Counted from the stretch's first letter, positions 49,237 through 60,220 are shown. The stretch: 64,000 nucleotides of DNA from Bacteroidia bacterium (GCA_026003215.1 BPGV01000001.1:337570-401569), one strand, 5' to 3'. Notes: generated by a model not told the origin, from the letters alone. Numbers and translations are program-made.

Positions 49237-50023
49237 ATCCTAAGATGTTTAGAAAGGTTTCATATCCTTCAGGCTGCTGCATTAAGAGGTATATTTCCGC
49301 TACAACACGCACATCTTCCATGCAATATTTCACCACAGGATCAAACTCTCCTCTATCGCCTGAGTCTTCCCAGCGATAAAATGCCTCTCTAATCTCAGTA
49401 TGACTGAGAGACTTTGAAAAAGGAAGACCTAAGGCACCGGCTAATACTTCCAGCGGGATAAAGCTATTCTCATAAGCAGTGAAGTTCCAGAGAAGCATTG
49501 TATCTATGACGAGAGGGTCTTCTAATTGCCAAGGCTTTTTATATTGATTATCTTTCCAAAAATCAGGTAGAGGAATACTGTTTAGAAGAAAACGCCTACC
49601 TAAAAAAGGGATATCAAAAGACATGATGTTATGTCCGCATAGACCATAAACAGGGAACTTTACAATATCCAAAAGCCCTCTACGACTATACTGCTTGAAC
49701 CTATCCCAAAATGTTATAAAGTCTAAAAGTATTTTCTTTTCTAAGAGGTCAGTTAGCACTTGAGTCCTCCATTTATACCCGTTTTCCTCTCGAGCAAAAA
49801 ACCCCATTCCTATGCATACCACGCGGCTATACAGGGCATGTATGCCGCTTTTTTCTAAGAAATATTCCTCCTCCATTATACTGGCGGTATCTTTGAGCCT
49901 CTTCTTGTCATATCGTCTCAGCCAATACTCCCTGAGGTATTCCGGGAGGTTCTCCAAAGAACGAAACAGAGGGGCCGTTTCAATATCTAAAAATAAGATT
50001 TTATCTATGGGTATATTCTTCAT
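49208..50023 (-). CDS. DEDDy 3'-5' exonuclease
   Basis: A 271-residue nuclease of the DnaQ-like fold. The motifs are Exo [10 protein letters not shown], Exo [14 protein letters not shown] and Exo III YCMEDV (Y-x-x-x-D), giving the DEDDy set of four metal-binding acids. It resembles predicted PolB-like stand-alone 3'-5' exonucleases in Bacteroidota. It starts at ATG 50023, 13 nt after the stop of the large upstream gene. Confidence 0.85.
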   Translation of the reverse strand: MKNIPIDKILFLDIETAPLFRSLENLPEYLREYWLRRYDKKRLKDTASIMEEEYFLEKSGIHALYSRVVCIGMGFFAREENGYKWRTQVLTDLLEKKILLDFITFWDRFKQYSRRGLLDIVKFPVYGLCGHNIMSFDIPFLGRRFLLNSIPLPDFWKDNQYKKPWQLEDPLVIDTMLLWNFTAYENSFIPLEVLAGALGLPFSKSLSHTEIREAFYRWEDSGDRGEFDPVVKYCMEDVRVVAEIYLLMQQPEGYETFLNILGYESPHYREK

Positions 50024-50036
50024 AGTTGCATAGGTT

Positions 50037-53000
50037 TTACCGCAGGAGATAACCAGAAAAGCGCTGCAAGAAATCATCTTTCTCGGAAGGGTCAGCTAAG
50101 ATAAGCTGGAGCTTAGGCTTGCTGGGGTCCTTATTGTAGTCTTTTTGCTTATCTGCGACTTGCTTTATTTGACGATTTAAGCCGACATCGCTGGTAACTA
50201 TACGCACTACGTAGCCGGAGTATAAAATAAATAGCCAGTTTCCTTCGGTAGGTTCTAAGTAGATAGTAAGCACATCTGGAGCCCGGGTTCTTTCAGCAGG
50301 GTTATACGGGCCGAAGCTATATTCTATTTTAGCCGGGCAATATTTGGCGATACCTATACCTCCGATACCTGCGACTCCTACGTCGGCACTTACAAAAAGA
50401 GCACCAGTGGAGTCGCTTCGGCGGAAAGGCACACGCGCCAAAAGAAGGGTTACAGGGAGTTTTTTCGCAAACGGTACATTTTTAGCCAAAGCTGTTCGCT
50501 GGGCTACTTGAAGGATCTCGCGGGTATTGGTTTCCGGCTGGGTAGTATCTGGATCTACCAGCTCTGCAATAGCTTCTATAAATCTTGGCTCCGTATATTC
50601 CATATCTTGGAGCGCTAAAGCCCAAAGATTAAATCGAGTACCAATAGCTTCGGCTAAGGAAGAAGGTATATTGGGCAAATGGAAAGCAAAGATAAGATCC
50701 GTAGAAAGTTTCTGGAAGCGCTGCTCTTCCCGCCACATGCCGGAGACGGCCAGCTCGGCTCCCCCCGGCGGAAAAGAAGCCGGAAAGTTGAGCCGGCCAT
50801 AAGCCGTCGTAATCCGCGTGGCGTCATTATATTCCACCCAGTTGCCGCGATAGCTTTCTCCGTTCAGCTTTTTCATAGGACCTATGCGGAAAGATTTGCT
50901 CGCTCTATCCACAGATAAGCCCCCTTCGGCTAAAAGGACATCTATATCATCTTGATTTTTCTTAGGCTGAAGGAAGTTTGTATAAAAAGAACGATACACC
51001 TGCACAAAATGTAGGCCCACCGTGAGCTGTTGCCCTTTGCGATTCTTGGGATCCTTAATAGGAATAAAAACAGTGTCAGGATTTACGATGCCTTCAAAAG
51101 AAAACCAGGAGTCCCGCAAAAAGTCATTATCGGATTGGATACGAACTTCTCCTTTAAAGTAAAGGAAGCGTCTATCGGCTTTTAGCTCTACTTCATCTCT
51201 AAAGAGGATGCGATCTGTCAAAAGAAACTCATCTTCAGAGCGTATTTTAGCACGAGCTGTAGTAACGCCATTTTGTACATAAATACTGTCCATCGTGATA
51301 AATTGAGGTTTCCCCTCAATGTCAGTGTATTTATACCGACCTTTCCCCACATACTCCGATCCAGAACGAATAACTACCTGGGCTTCTTGGATAACATGAT
51401 GATTTAATCGAGTGGGTGCTTTGATAACGGCATTTTCTAATGGAGCAATACCCCCATCAGGTTGAAACTCTACCCGCCCTCCTTCGGGGAAAATGGTGGC
51501 ATCCGCTACAATAATAGAATCCACTTTGTTTGCCTCTATGCGGCCTGTATTTAGATTATATAAGAGCACTTGGGTGTTAAAGGTTACATCACGACCCGAT
51601 TTGGTATGTTTTACAACGAAATTTTTACTTTCATCCGGCACATGTGGATTAAGAAAAACCTCGCCTGTCTCCCGATTATAGGTGCCTTTACCTAAGGAAG
51701 TGGAAATAGCTTGCTTAGGAAAGTGTATATTGGGTTCGCCCACTCGCATGGAAACAAAATCCCCCTGGTGGGCTTTTATGCTATAATCTAACTCTATGCT
51801 TTCAGCTAAAAAAAGTGTATCCTTTTTATTTTTTGGGTTTATAATGGCAAAAGTTGCCTCTACTGCTTTGAAAGTTTCGGGGGGAGAAGGCAAAAGAACT
51901 ACTGGTTATACGCACATCGCCTGTTTCTAAGTGACCATTTGCTTTGAGTCCCTCAGGCGTATATACCAGTTGGCCCCGGAAAGTTGCTTCCCCTCCATAC
52001 AAAATAGCTGGTTTATTACCTGTCTCTAAAACCATACGGCCTTCATACGGATACCATTTAAATCGCAGTTCCTCTGCTTCCACTTTGGGATATTTAGTTA
52101 ATGCATATTGGCTTTGGGGAAGGATAAGCCGGGCTTTTTCAGCCATACACGAGTCAAAATGAAAAATAAATGTATCAGCTTGCACTTGACTGGTTAGGTA
52201 ATGCACTTCACCTTTTCCATGCAAGCCAAAGTTATCCATGGCCACTCGGCCGAAAAACTTTCCTTTCCCCTTATATAGCGGCATCCCCTGAGCAAAAACT
52301 TCTTGCACGCCATAGCTACCATCAGGAACAATCTTAAGAGTATCTCTAAAGGGAGGAAACACACTGTCTGTATAAAATACCCCATGAAACTCTAACCCCA
52401 ATAAGCTAAACGTTTCCAAGCTATCTATCATGAATGGGTCCAACTCAAAATACAATCTATCTCTTGCATATTGTCTATTTTGGATGAAGTTAGCCTCCCA
52501 ATACTTATAAGATTCCGAATAGCAATCCAGTATGCTGTAATAAGGAATAACTTTCTTCCCACTTTTATTAGAGGGTAGATCTATGTATATGCACCCGCTT
52601 ACATTTTCAATCCGTAGGGAAGCCAAAGAACGCGCCAGGCGCGGGTATCGGCCTTGCTGGAAGAGTGGATCTCTATCTGGTTTGAACTTGAGCGAATCTA
52701 CATTAAAGAAAAGTATCTTGAAATTTTCATAGTCAAACTGCATACGCGGCTCAGGCCAAGCATACAAGTCCGTCTTTCCCGCTGCCAAGCGTCCCGCCAT
52801 CCGAATAGAACGGTTTTCCCCCAGATAAATGGTGCGCTTATAAGGAGCAATCTCTACAATATGCGAGTCAGCAAAAACAACTACTTCTACCCCTTTTAGG
52901 GTAATTTCTTTGTTTTGCAAGTCTAAACGAGCGTTTTCACCATCAGGTGTATTCGAGAATATCCGCAGAGCATCATAATCTTTTTCTCCCCATGCCGCTT

Positions 53001-54610
53001 GGGCCCACCGATATAGCTTAGGAAGGGGTTTCTACTGTGCCCAGTTCTTTGTCATATTTGATAAAACCGTATGTTTCTATATCTTCAAGGCGTATTTGGA
53101 AAGGCTTCATATAAGTTTTTGCATCTAAACCTTGACTTTTAAGTATATCTGTATCCAAAATGTAACTGCGTATAGCCCTTCGGCGGCGAGATTTCATTTG
53201 GGCTTCTCTTTCTTTGATAAGGCGATAAATAGCACCAATCGGATTTATAGGAAGAATATCCTTATAGCTCTCGTACTCTCTTTGATTGAAAAAATCTATA
53301 GATTGTACTACGCCATACTTGCCCTTAGGGTCAATAATAGCGGTAAAACGCATGACTGTATCCCGTACGGGATTCCATTGTATGGCATCAAAAAGCATTT
53401 CCATTTTATGATAAGTGCTATAAAAGCCTTGACGTGTCCTTGGGTTTTTGCGGTTTCTATTGAGAAGTATCTCTTGTGAAGCCACATCGTATATCAAATC
53501 TGTGACGGGATAATAAATCGTATCTCCAAAGGGCAAATACAGTTCTACGCTTACTTCGTTGGCCACCAGTTTTTTAGGGCTAAACTCTAACCTTTGCAAA
53601 AACACCCGCATAACTTCTTTTCCTTTAGCATATACACTAAGTTCAGCCAAAGTATCGCCAACAGCTGAACCATATTTTGTAAGTCCATACAAACCAAATC
53701 CCCCTCTGTAGGTAGTGTTAGGAATAAACTCTTTTATTTCTATGCTTCCTTCTGTCATTTCAAAAACAGGCGAGTGGGCCTGGGCAGGGTCCTTTGTGAC
53801 GGTGAAATCATCATAAAATCTCCCTTTGACAGGGTGAGGCAGAAAAGAAGCATAATACAAGGTAGCTTTGGGCGCCTCCAGGCGACGAATATTCATATCC
53901 ACCACAAAACTGTCTAGATCGCAGTATAACTCTGTAAAGCCTACCCCTAAACGGCTCCAATCTGCTTTTCCCTCTGTACCTATGAATCGCCGATTAGTAA
54001 GGTTAAGCACACCGTTGGCCTCTCGGATAGTAATGTCTATCCCACCTGTACTACAAATTAGATTGGTTCCGCGAAAGAAAAGAGCCGGCACCCGCTTTTC
54101 TACAAAGTTTGCGCTATCCCAATAGGTAAAAAAACCCAGCCGAGCTTCACTTTTGTCTATCCGCCATGTAAAAATGGAGGTTTGGTTGACAATACCTTGA
54201 GGCGCAAACTTGGCGATAATCTCCCAAAATCGGGGCAAATACGTAGGATTTTCTTGAGCCAGCGTTTCAGAAAGCGCGATAAACTGCGGTACGGGTACCC
54301 GAACCCGCGTTTCAGGATTTTTCAAGATAAGCGCTGCTTCTACAAAGGTAAGCAAATCAGGATAAACCTTGAAGCCCTTTTTGTACAGCCGGCTGGCTAA
54401 TCTGGCGATGGATTTTTTCTCGGGCACCGAGAGATCCCCCGTCTCCCAAGAAGAGAAAAAAGCTTGTGCTCGCTGGGAAATGTCTGGCCGCTTGAACCGG
54501 TCGAGTGCTTCTTTGAACGCTACGCCAAATTCATCCGGCGACTCAGGCAAAGTAATCCCTTGAGCCCTGAGCCCAAGTAAGCTGACTCCAAACAGAAGCA
54601 GTTTTCGCAC
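50037..54610 (-). CDS. Very large exported protein, unknown (two frameshifts)
   Basis: As written this locus reads as three frames that join into one 1,523-residue protein when one G is removed from each of two plus-strand G runs: GGGGGG at 51879-51884 and GGGG at 53025-53028. After correction the gene length is a multiple of 3. The signal peptide begins at GTG 54610 (LLLFGVSLLGLRAQG), 5 nt after a -7 box. The rest is almost all beta-rich with short repeated-looking modules such as VKGRFYDDFTVT, MAGRLAAG and FRGQLVYTPEGLKANG, reminiscent of OstA/LptA folds, but I do not recognise the family. It probably works in the periplasm or outer membrane. Confidence 0.65.
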
Positions 54611-54615
54611 GCCCC

Positions 54616-54623
54616 CAAATCTA
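54616..54623 (-). promoter_or_regulatory. -7 box of the very large gene
   Basis: TAGATTTG matches TAnnTTTG and ends 5 nt before GTG 54610, which decides this start. Confidence 0.6.
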
Positions 54624-54672
54624 CTGCTTCTCGGACAAAAATCCACTTTACTTCGGATTTACAGCTAAGCTG

Positions 54673-54680
54673 TACCTTTG
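54673..54680 (+). promoter_or_regulatory. -7 box of the T9SS cargo gene
   Basis: TACCTTTG matches TAnnTTTG, ending 10 nt before ATG 54691 and 16 nt before ATG 54697. Confidence 0.5.
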
Positions 54681-54690
54681 AAGAAACTTA

Positions 54691-56782
54691 ATGCCTATGC
54701 GATACTCGGTAGGATTTGGCTTGCTAATGGCTCTCGTCTGGGGGCAATCCCCTTCCTGGGGAAGAGCACAGGTTGATTCGGCCCGGAGTGTCATTCCGCG
54801 CTACATGGTCAGTCCCGTCGCTCAAACAAACACTCGGTTACCCTACTTTGCTATCCTGCGTGTTACTGGCTTAGAGCCCAACCGCTGGTATCGTTATGTG
54901 AGCCGCATGGATAACGCCACAGCAGCTCCACCCAGCCTAAACATCAACTTAGGGGCGGGCAACCCCATCTACTATAATGTCACCGCAGGCACTTATAGCC
55001 GGACTACTGCGCCAAGCCTATATACTGCTGGCGGCTATGATAGCGTCCTCACCGATGGTAACGGAGAGGCTGAGCTGCGCTTCGGCTTAGAACCCACAGG
55101 GAATCAGCGTTTCCGTACCGATGGAGGCAATCAAGTGTATATTAAAGTATTCCTTCTAAGCGTAGCTCCCTCCATAGACAGCGCGTATGTAATAGGGGAT
55201 AAGACCCCCATTCAACCGCTGGCTTTGCGTACCCCTAATCAGTGCACCGCTGGGACAGACACGTGTGGGTCGTTTATTTATGATACCAGCTCGGCTGTGC
55301 CGGGGACTTTGGTTTTCCTGTATGACCAATACGGTCCGCGGCAGCTCGGGGAACGCCCGCTTGCTGGCGCCGTCGTGGAAAGTATCGGGATAACCTGGCC
55401 AAATAGCGTCCTGGCGGCCTATACTACTCATGTAAGCACCTCTACGCGCCGCTATGGTACGCTTATTCCGAATACCTGCACCGGGGTAAAAGCCATTTAC
55501 TATGGAACGCCCGGGGGATGTGAGACAGCCCAAGCGATTTTTGACCAGGACGGAAACTGGCCTTCGGGGATTAGCACCGTGAGTCCTACCAATGGCCCGG
55601 CCGCCGTCGGTTTATTGAATAGCCTTTATTACCCGCTCTTACCTGACCCCGGCAATAGCTGCTTGAATGTTAGCTCCTCTGCTATCAACCCTTCCACGGG
55701 GAGTATTTACATAGGGGGATACACCGTACAACCTACGCAAGGATTCTTGTATGGATTTACCACCCGTTTGCCTGGCGGTGCTGTGGGATGCGCAGAGGGA
55801 GTAGGTCCCCATAATGTCCCTGCCAACATACCTTGGGCTGATAGCTCCGCTCCCCCCCCTTTCATGGGAGGAGACTATATCTATGGGCTATGTTATCCGT
55901 CTGCCCAGTGGGGACAGCCTATCTCCCCAGACTCTATCCCTGGGACGGAATGGCCCGAATACGGATGGAGCATGAGTAACTGCCAGCCCTGCAGCTATTA
56001 TAGCCCGGTAGAAGGAACCTTTTATTGGCGGTGCTTTAGCGGTGAGGCCGGCTTTCTGGTACAGAACTTTACTTATTACGGTGACGAAACTAACCCTAAC
56101 CCGGGAAGCTTTTACAGTACGGCTACGGTGACTTTGCCGATTCGCCGGGTGCCTAAGAAGGTAACGTGGCAAACGCCCCCTCCCCCAGCGGTGAATCCAG
56201 GAGATCCCTTCACGGTAGAAGGTGTCTTGGTAGATAGTCTGACCCCCGCGTCGTGGGGTGGCGCTTGGGGGCCTAATTTTAGCAACTGCGGCTCAGGATG
56301 GAGTACCGTGAATTTGTATGTCTTGGACCAAAATAACACACTTGTAAGCACCTTTACGAGCATGCCTTCTATACCAAGCCCGGGTATGATGCCTATTATA
56401 CAGTTTGTGGGGGACTTGGCCTTCCACCCCTGGACAGTATAAAGTAGTGATTGGAGATGTGCCCTTCCCGAGCTGTCCTTGTACCATGGGTATGGGTTCG
56501 CTAACCTGGCGTCATAGTGATACCTTGCAAGTCACTATTTCTTCTTCAACGAGCCTACCTATGCAGGTACTGGCCCAGCCCTCGGCCTGGGAAGTACATT
56601 TGCCTGCCAGGGAAGGGCAGCTCCTCCTGTACGACAGCCGCGGCCAGCTCCTCTGGCATGCCACTGTACAAGGGACAAGCACCCTCTCGGTGCCTCGCCA
56701 AGGCCTACCGGCAGGGATTTATACCTTGGTGTGGCGCTCCTTTACAGGCATAACTACCCAAAAAGTGCTCCACTTAGAATAA
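54691..56782 (+). CDS. T9SS type A cargo protein (one frameshift)
   Basis: The gene is broken by a single extra G in GGGGG at 56409-56413. Removing one G gives 696 residues and restores the frame. The signal peptide is VGFGLLMALVWGQ. The long central region is Cys-, Pro- and Gly-rich (CSYYSPVEGTFYWRCF) with no enzyme motif. The last 80 residues are a type A sorting domain (LLLYDSRGQLLWHATV; LPAGIYTLVWRSF). It is probably a cell-surface protein of unknown role. A strong terminator follows. Confidence 0.75.
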
Positions 56783-56806
56783 GCTACCCCGCCCACCGCA
56801 TAGCAA

Positions 56807-56840
56807 AGCCGGGTAGGAAGTTTTCCTATCCGGCTTTTTC
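56807..56840 (+). terminator. Rho-independent terminator of the T9SS gene
   Basis: A 13-bp stem (AGCCGGGTAGGAA/TTCCTATCCGGCT, one G-T pair) with a 3-nt loop, followed by TTTTTC. It lies just before the thrS promoter. Confidence 0.85.
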
Positions 56841-56845
56841 TTTTG

Positions 56846-56853
56846 TAGCTTTG
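56846..56853 (+). promoter_or_regulatory. -7 box of thrS
   Basis: TAGCTTTG matches TAnnTTTG and ends 6 nt before ATG 56860. No T-box or long leader precedes the gene. Confidence 0.6.
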
Positions 56854-56859
56854 CTCGCC

Positions 56860-58785
56860 ATGAAAAACCTTACCCTCACATGGAAGGGCCAATCCTGGAC
56901 CACAACGGCCTCGCCAGATGAACCCCTATACGCCATCCTTAGCCGGCTCGGGCTACCCGCCGGCGAAGTTATCCTCGCAGCCAAAGAAAATGGACATATC
57001 CACGAGCTGAGCGCTCCGGTCGGAGAGGCTAAGATTCTTACCCTCTTAGATTGGGATACTCCAGAGGGAAAAGCCGTTTTTTGGCAACTCCAGCGCCCAT
57101 ATCTTAGCGGAAGCGCTGCTCTCCTTCTGGCCCGAAGCTAAACTTACCATTGGCCCCCCGATTGAAAATGGATTTCTACTACGATGTGGATTTCGGGGAA
57201 AGCGGCCCTACCCCCGAGGACTCTCCCTAAAATAGAACAAAAGTTCTTAGAGTTAGCTCGTACGCCCGAGTACTTTGTACGCAAAAAAGTTTCCCAAGAA
57301 GAAGCTCTCCTGTTTTTCGCGCACAATCCCTACAAAAAAGAACTTATTCAGGAGCTACCACCCGAAGAGATTATCTTTTATGAGTCGGGCAACTTCGTAG
57401 ATTTATGCAAGGGGGCCGCATTTGTGGCACTCAGGGCCTATCCGAGCGGTGAAAGTGCTCTCCTTGGCTGGGGCTTACTGGCGCGGAGATAGCCGTAATC
57501 CGCAACTCACGCGGGTATATGCGATTAGTTTCCCTACCCCCGACCAACTGCAAGAATACCTCCACACCCTTGAAGAAGCGGCGCGCCGAGACCATCGCCT
57601 CCTGGGTAAGCAGTTAGACCTTTTTTCCTTCCACGAAGAAGGACCCGGGCTTCCCCCTTCTGGCACCCCAAAGGCATGCTGCTCATGAATACCCTCCAGG
57701 ATTGGCTCCGAAGAAAGCTACTCAAGTACGGCTACAAAGAAATAAAAACTCCCATCATACTCACACAAAAGCTATGGGAACAGTCTGGTCACTACGAAAA
57801 CTACCGAGAAAACATGTACTTCACGCAAATAGATGAAGCACCCTTTGCGGTCAAACCGATGAACTGCCCGGGCAGTACGATAGTGTATCGGACCCAGCTG
57901 CGTTCGTATAGGGGACCTGCCCCTACGCCTCTTTGAATACGGCCTGGTACACCCGCCATGAACTTTCCGGCGTGCTTACGGGGCTTTTCCGGGTGCGCGC
58001 TTTCACCCAAGATGACGCCCATATTTTCTGCACGCCCGACCAAATCCAATCAGAGATCACTACTTTACTCCGCCTTATTGAAGAAGTGTATGGCGCATTT
58101 GGCTTCACGGAGAAAGAAATCTACCTCTCTACCCGCCCCCGAAAAGTATATCGGCTCGCTGGAGCTGTGGAATCAAGCAGAGAGCGGTTTAGAAGCCGCG
58201 CTGAAAGCTGCTCGCCTTCCTTATCAGGTCAATCCCGGCGATGGGAGCCTTTTTACGGGCCTAAGATAGACTTCGTGGTACGAGACAGCTTGCGGCGCCG
58301 ATGGCAAACTCGGCACCATCCAGCTGGATTTCTCCATGCCTAAACGGTTTGGCTTAGAATACATTGGCCCGGATGGCCAGCCACACCCCCCCGTTATGAT
58401 TCACCGAGCCCTCTTAGGGTCCTTTGAACGATTTATCGGCGTTCTTTTAGAGCACACCGCTGGAGAACTGCCCTTGTGGCTGAGCCCCGTTCAAGTAAAA
58501 GTCATCCCTGTGAGCGAAAAGTTCTTTGACTATGCACAGCGTGTAGGTCAAGCTTTAGAGGAAAGAGAGGTGCGCTACGAGATAGATTATACCGACGAGA
58601 AGCTGGGGAAGAAGATACGACAAGTCGAACAAGAGAAGGTGCCGCTGATATGGGTGGTAGGGGCGCGCGAAGCGGAGACCCAGACGGTAGCCATACGCGA
58701 TAGGCGAGACAGGACCCAAAAAGAGGGGGTTCCGCTCAGGGTGGCGGTAGAAGAGGTGGCACGGGCGGCAGGTTGGCCGGCGTGA
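56860..58785 (+). pseudogene. thrS: Threonyl-tRNA synthetase with 12 single-base insertions
   Basis: As written, thrS is split by twelve apparent +1 insertions between 57086 and 58308. Removing them yields exactly 638 codons (637 residues), the normal ThrRS length. All functional parts are then present: the TGS domain, editing site HSSAH and CKGPH, catalytic motifs [28 protein letters not shown] (the usual His is Ser here), RHELSG, QDDAHIFC, FYGPKIDF and VMIHRALLGSFERF, and an anticodon domain. The zinc ligands Cys, His and His can be placed. I see no in-frame stops or missense-type decay beyond the insertions. It is either a sequencing artefact over a working gene, or a very recent unusual pseudogene. 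The last 475 nt are clean. Confidence 0.85.
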
Positions 58786-58894
58786 GGGGGCCGGCGGGGC
58801 CTTTGGCCCCGCCGGCCCCCTGGGGGCGCGCCAGCGCCTTTGGCGCTGGCGCGCCCGGATAGGCGGCGCGGCCGCCTTTGGCGGCCGCGCCGCC
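58785..58894. repeat. Three tandem perfect GC hairpins with TTT loops
   Basis: Three perfect inverted repeats sit in a row after the thrS stop. Stem 1: 58786-58801 with 58805-58820 (16 bp, plus an A-T pair using the last base of the stop codon). Stem 2: 58824-58838 with 58842-58856 (15 bp). Stem 3: 58862-58876 with 58880-58894 (15 bp). Each apex is GCC-TTT-GGC and the listed stems are all G and C. No T tract follows stem 3 on the plus strand, so they are not ordinary intrinsic terminators. Confidence 0.9.
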
Positions 58895-58898
58895 CCAT

Positions 58899-58923
58899 AA
58901 AAAAGGCCTACTCCCGCAGGCCC
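58899..58923 (-). terminator. Possible minus-strand terminator
   Basis: A short stem GGCCT/AGGCC with an 8-nt loop is followed on the minus strand by six Ts. It overlaps the stop codon of the small ORF. The stem is weak. Confidence 0.35.
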
Positions 58924-59057
58924 CTACTGCCTACAAAAACGACTCCACTTCCGACACTTACCCCACGTTCAAAGTACGACTGCGCCAGCTTCGCCCGATA
59001 GTTTTTACCAGGGCCCAAAGCCAGCGTAACTGTTGCAAAAATCACGAGTAGCTCCAT
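58908..59057 (-). CDS. Possible small hydrophobic protein (49 residues)
   Basis: A minus-strand frame encoding 49 residues, starting MELLVIFATVTLALGPGKNY, with a hydrophobic N-terminus and a Gly/Arg-rich end. It ends inside a possible terminator. No TAnnTTTG box is seen upstream, and an AGGAGG near the start is simply the reverse of gmk's promoter region. It might be chance, since the region lies between the thrS hairpins and gmk. Confidence 0.25.
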   Translation of the reverse strand: MELLVIFATVTLALGPGKNYRAKLAQSYFERGVSVGSGVVFVGSRGLRE

Positions 59058-59066
59058 CGCTCCTCC

Positions 59067-59074
59067 TACCTTTG
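59067..59074 (+). promoter_or_regulatory. -7 box of gmk
   Basis: TACCTTTG matches TAnnTTTG and ends exactly 4 nt before GTG 59079, deciding this non-ATG start. Confidence 0.65.
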
Positions 59075-59078
59075 CCCC

Positions 59079-59636
59079 GTGAAAGCCCTCCTCCTTACCG
59101 GACCCAGCGGATCCGGCAAAACTACTCTCGCCCACACCCTCCTCCAGCGCTATCCTGAGCTTACCTTCTCCATCTCGGCCACCACCCGCCCCCCACGCCC
59201 CGGAGAAACCCATGGTAAAGACTATTACTTCCTCGCCGAGGCCGAGTTTGACCGCTTCCTCGCCCAAAATGCCTTCTTAGAATGGGAAAGGCTCTTTTCT
59301 GGGCACCGCTACGGCACCCTCCGCCAAGAGCTGGAACGCATCCGAGACCTCAACCAAGTCCCCCTTTTCGTCAAGGATGTAAAAGGAACCTTAGCTCTAA
59401 AAAACCTTCTTGGTCCGGGGGCTATCACCGTCTTTTTACTCCCTCCCTCGCTGGAAACGCTCAGAGAACGGCTTATCCAAAGGGGGGAAAATGCCCCAGC
59501 CGATATTGAGGAAAGACTTCTCGGCGCCAAAGAGGAAATACGGCGCATAGCCGAGTTTGACTTCGTATTATACAACGACGAACTCCCTAAGGCAGCTGCC
59601 CGAATAGAGCGCATCATCCAACGGTATTTATTATGA
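59079..59636 (+). CDS. gmk: Guanylate kinase
   Basis: A 185-residue protein that phosphorylates GMP to GDP. The P-loop is GPSGSGKTTLAHTLLQRY, with the GMP-binding region SATTRPPRPGETHGKDYYF and the lid region RLIQRGENAPADIEERL. The start is GTG, 4 nt after the -7 box, with no leader. It begins a unit with nadD and pssA: its stop overlaps nadD as ATGA. Confidence 0.94.
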   Translation: MKALLLTGPSGSGKTTLAHTLLQRYPELTFSISATTRPPRPGETHGKDYYFLAEAEFDRFLAQNAFLEWERLFSGHRYGTLRQELERIRDLNQVPLFVKDVKGTLALKNLLGPGAITVFLLPPSLETLRERLIQRGENAPADIEERLLGAKEEIRRIAEFDFVLYNDELPKAAARIERIIQRYLL

Positions 59637-60220
59637 AGATTGGGTTGTTATTTGGGTCCTTCAACCCTATCCATATGGGCCACCTTATCTTAGCACGCTA
59701 CTGGCTGAATGAGACTGACTTAGCGGAGATATGGCTTATTGTATCCCCTCACAATCCGCACAAGTCTCCCGCAGAACTCGCCCCGGCTGTCCATCGCCTC
59801 ACGATGGCCCGCTTAGCCATAGCAGAAGACACCGATGTGCGTGTGTGTGACATAGAGTTTCATTTGCCTGAGCCTTCTTATACCATAGATACGTTACAGG
59901 TTTTGCAGACGGCCTATCCGCATGAATGGGTAGTTTTACTGGGGGCGGATACCGCAGCGACGGTTCCCACCTGGAAAGAAGGTCATGTAATCCTCCAAAA
60001 CTGGACCATGTGGGTCTATCCCCGCAAAAACACCTCTGAGCTTCACTTACCTATTAGCCCTCGCCTACGGTTTTTTGCAGAAGCGCCTCGCATAGACCTC
60101 TCTGCCACGCAGATACGCACTTATCTTGCGCAGAAGCGCTCCATTCGGTACTTAGTGCCCCCAGCGGTGGAAGCTTATATTCAGACCCACAACCTGTATG
60201 TTCCGTCGGCTACTTCCTAA
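59633..60220 (+). CDS. nadD: Nicotinate-nucleotide adenylyltransferase
   Basis: A 195-residue NadD: the nucleotidyltransferase motif GSFNPIHMGHL, VSPHNPHK and the C-terminal S-A-T-Q-I-R (LSATQIRTYL) that stands for I-S-S-T-x-I-R. It joins ATP to nicotinate mononucleotide in NAD synthesis. It starts at ATGA over the gmk stop. The pssA gene starts inside its end (23-nt overlap), so the three are probably co-translated. Confidence 0.94.
   Translation: MKIGLLFGSFNPIHMGHLILARYWLNETDLAEIWLIVSPHNPHKSPAELAPAVHRLTMARLAIAEDTDVRVCDIEFHLPEPSYTIDTLQVLQTAYPHEWVVLLGADTAATVPTWKEGHVILQNWTMWVYPRKNTSELHLPISPRLRFFAEAPRIDLSATQIRTYLAQKRSIRYLVPPAVEAYIQTHNLYVPSATS

Noticed and set aside
57086-58308. Programmed frameshifting in thrS
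   Set aside because: Twelve separate recoding events in one essential gene, without shared slippery sequence or stimulators, is implausible; it is kept only as a remote alternative.
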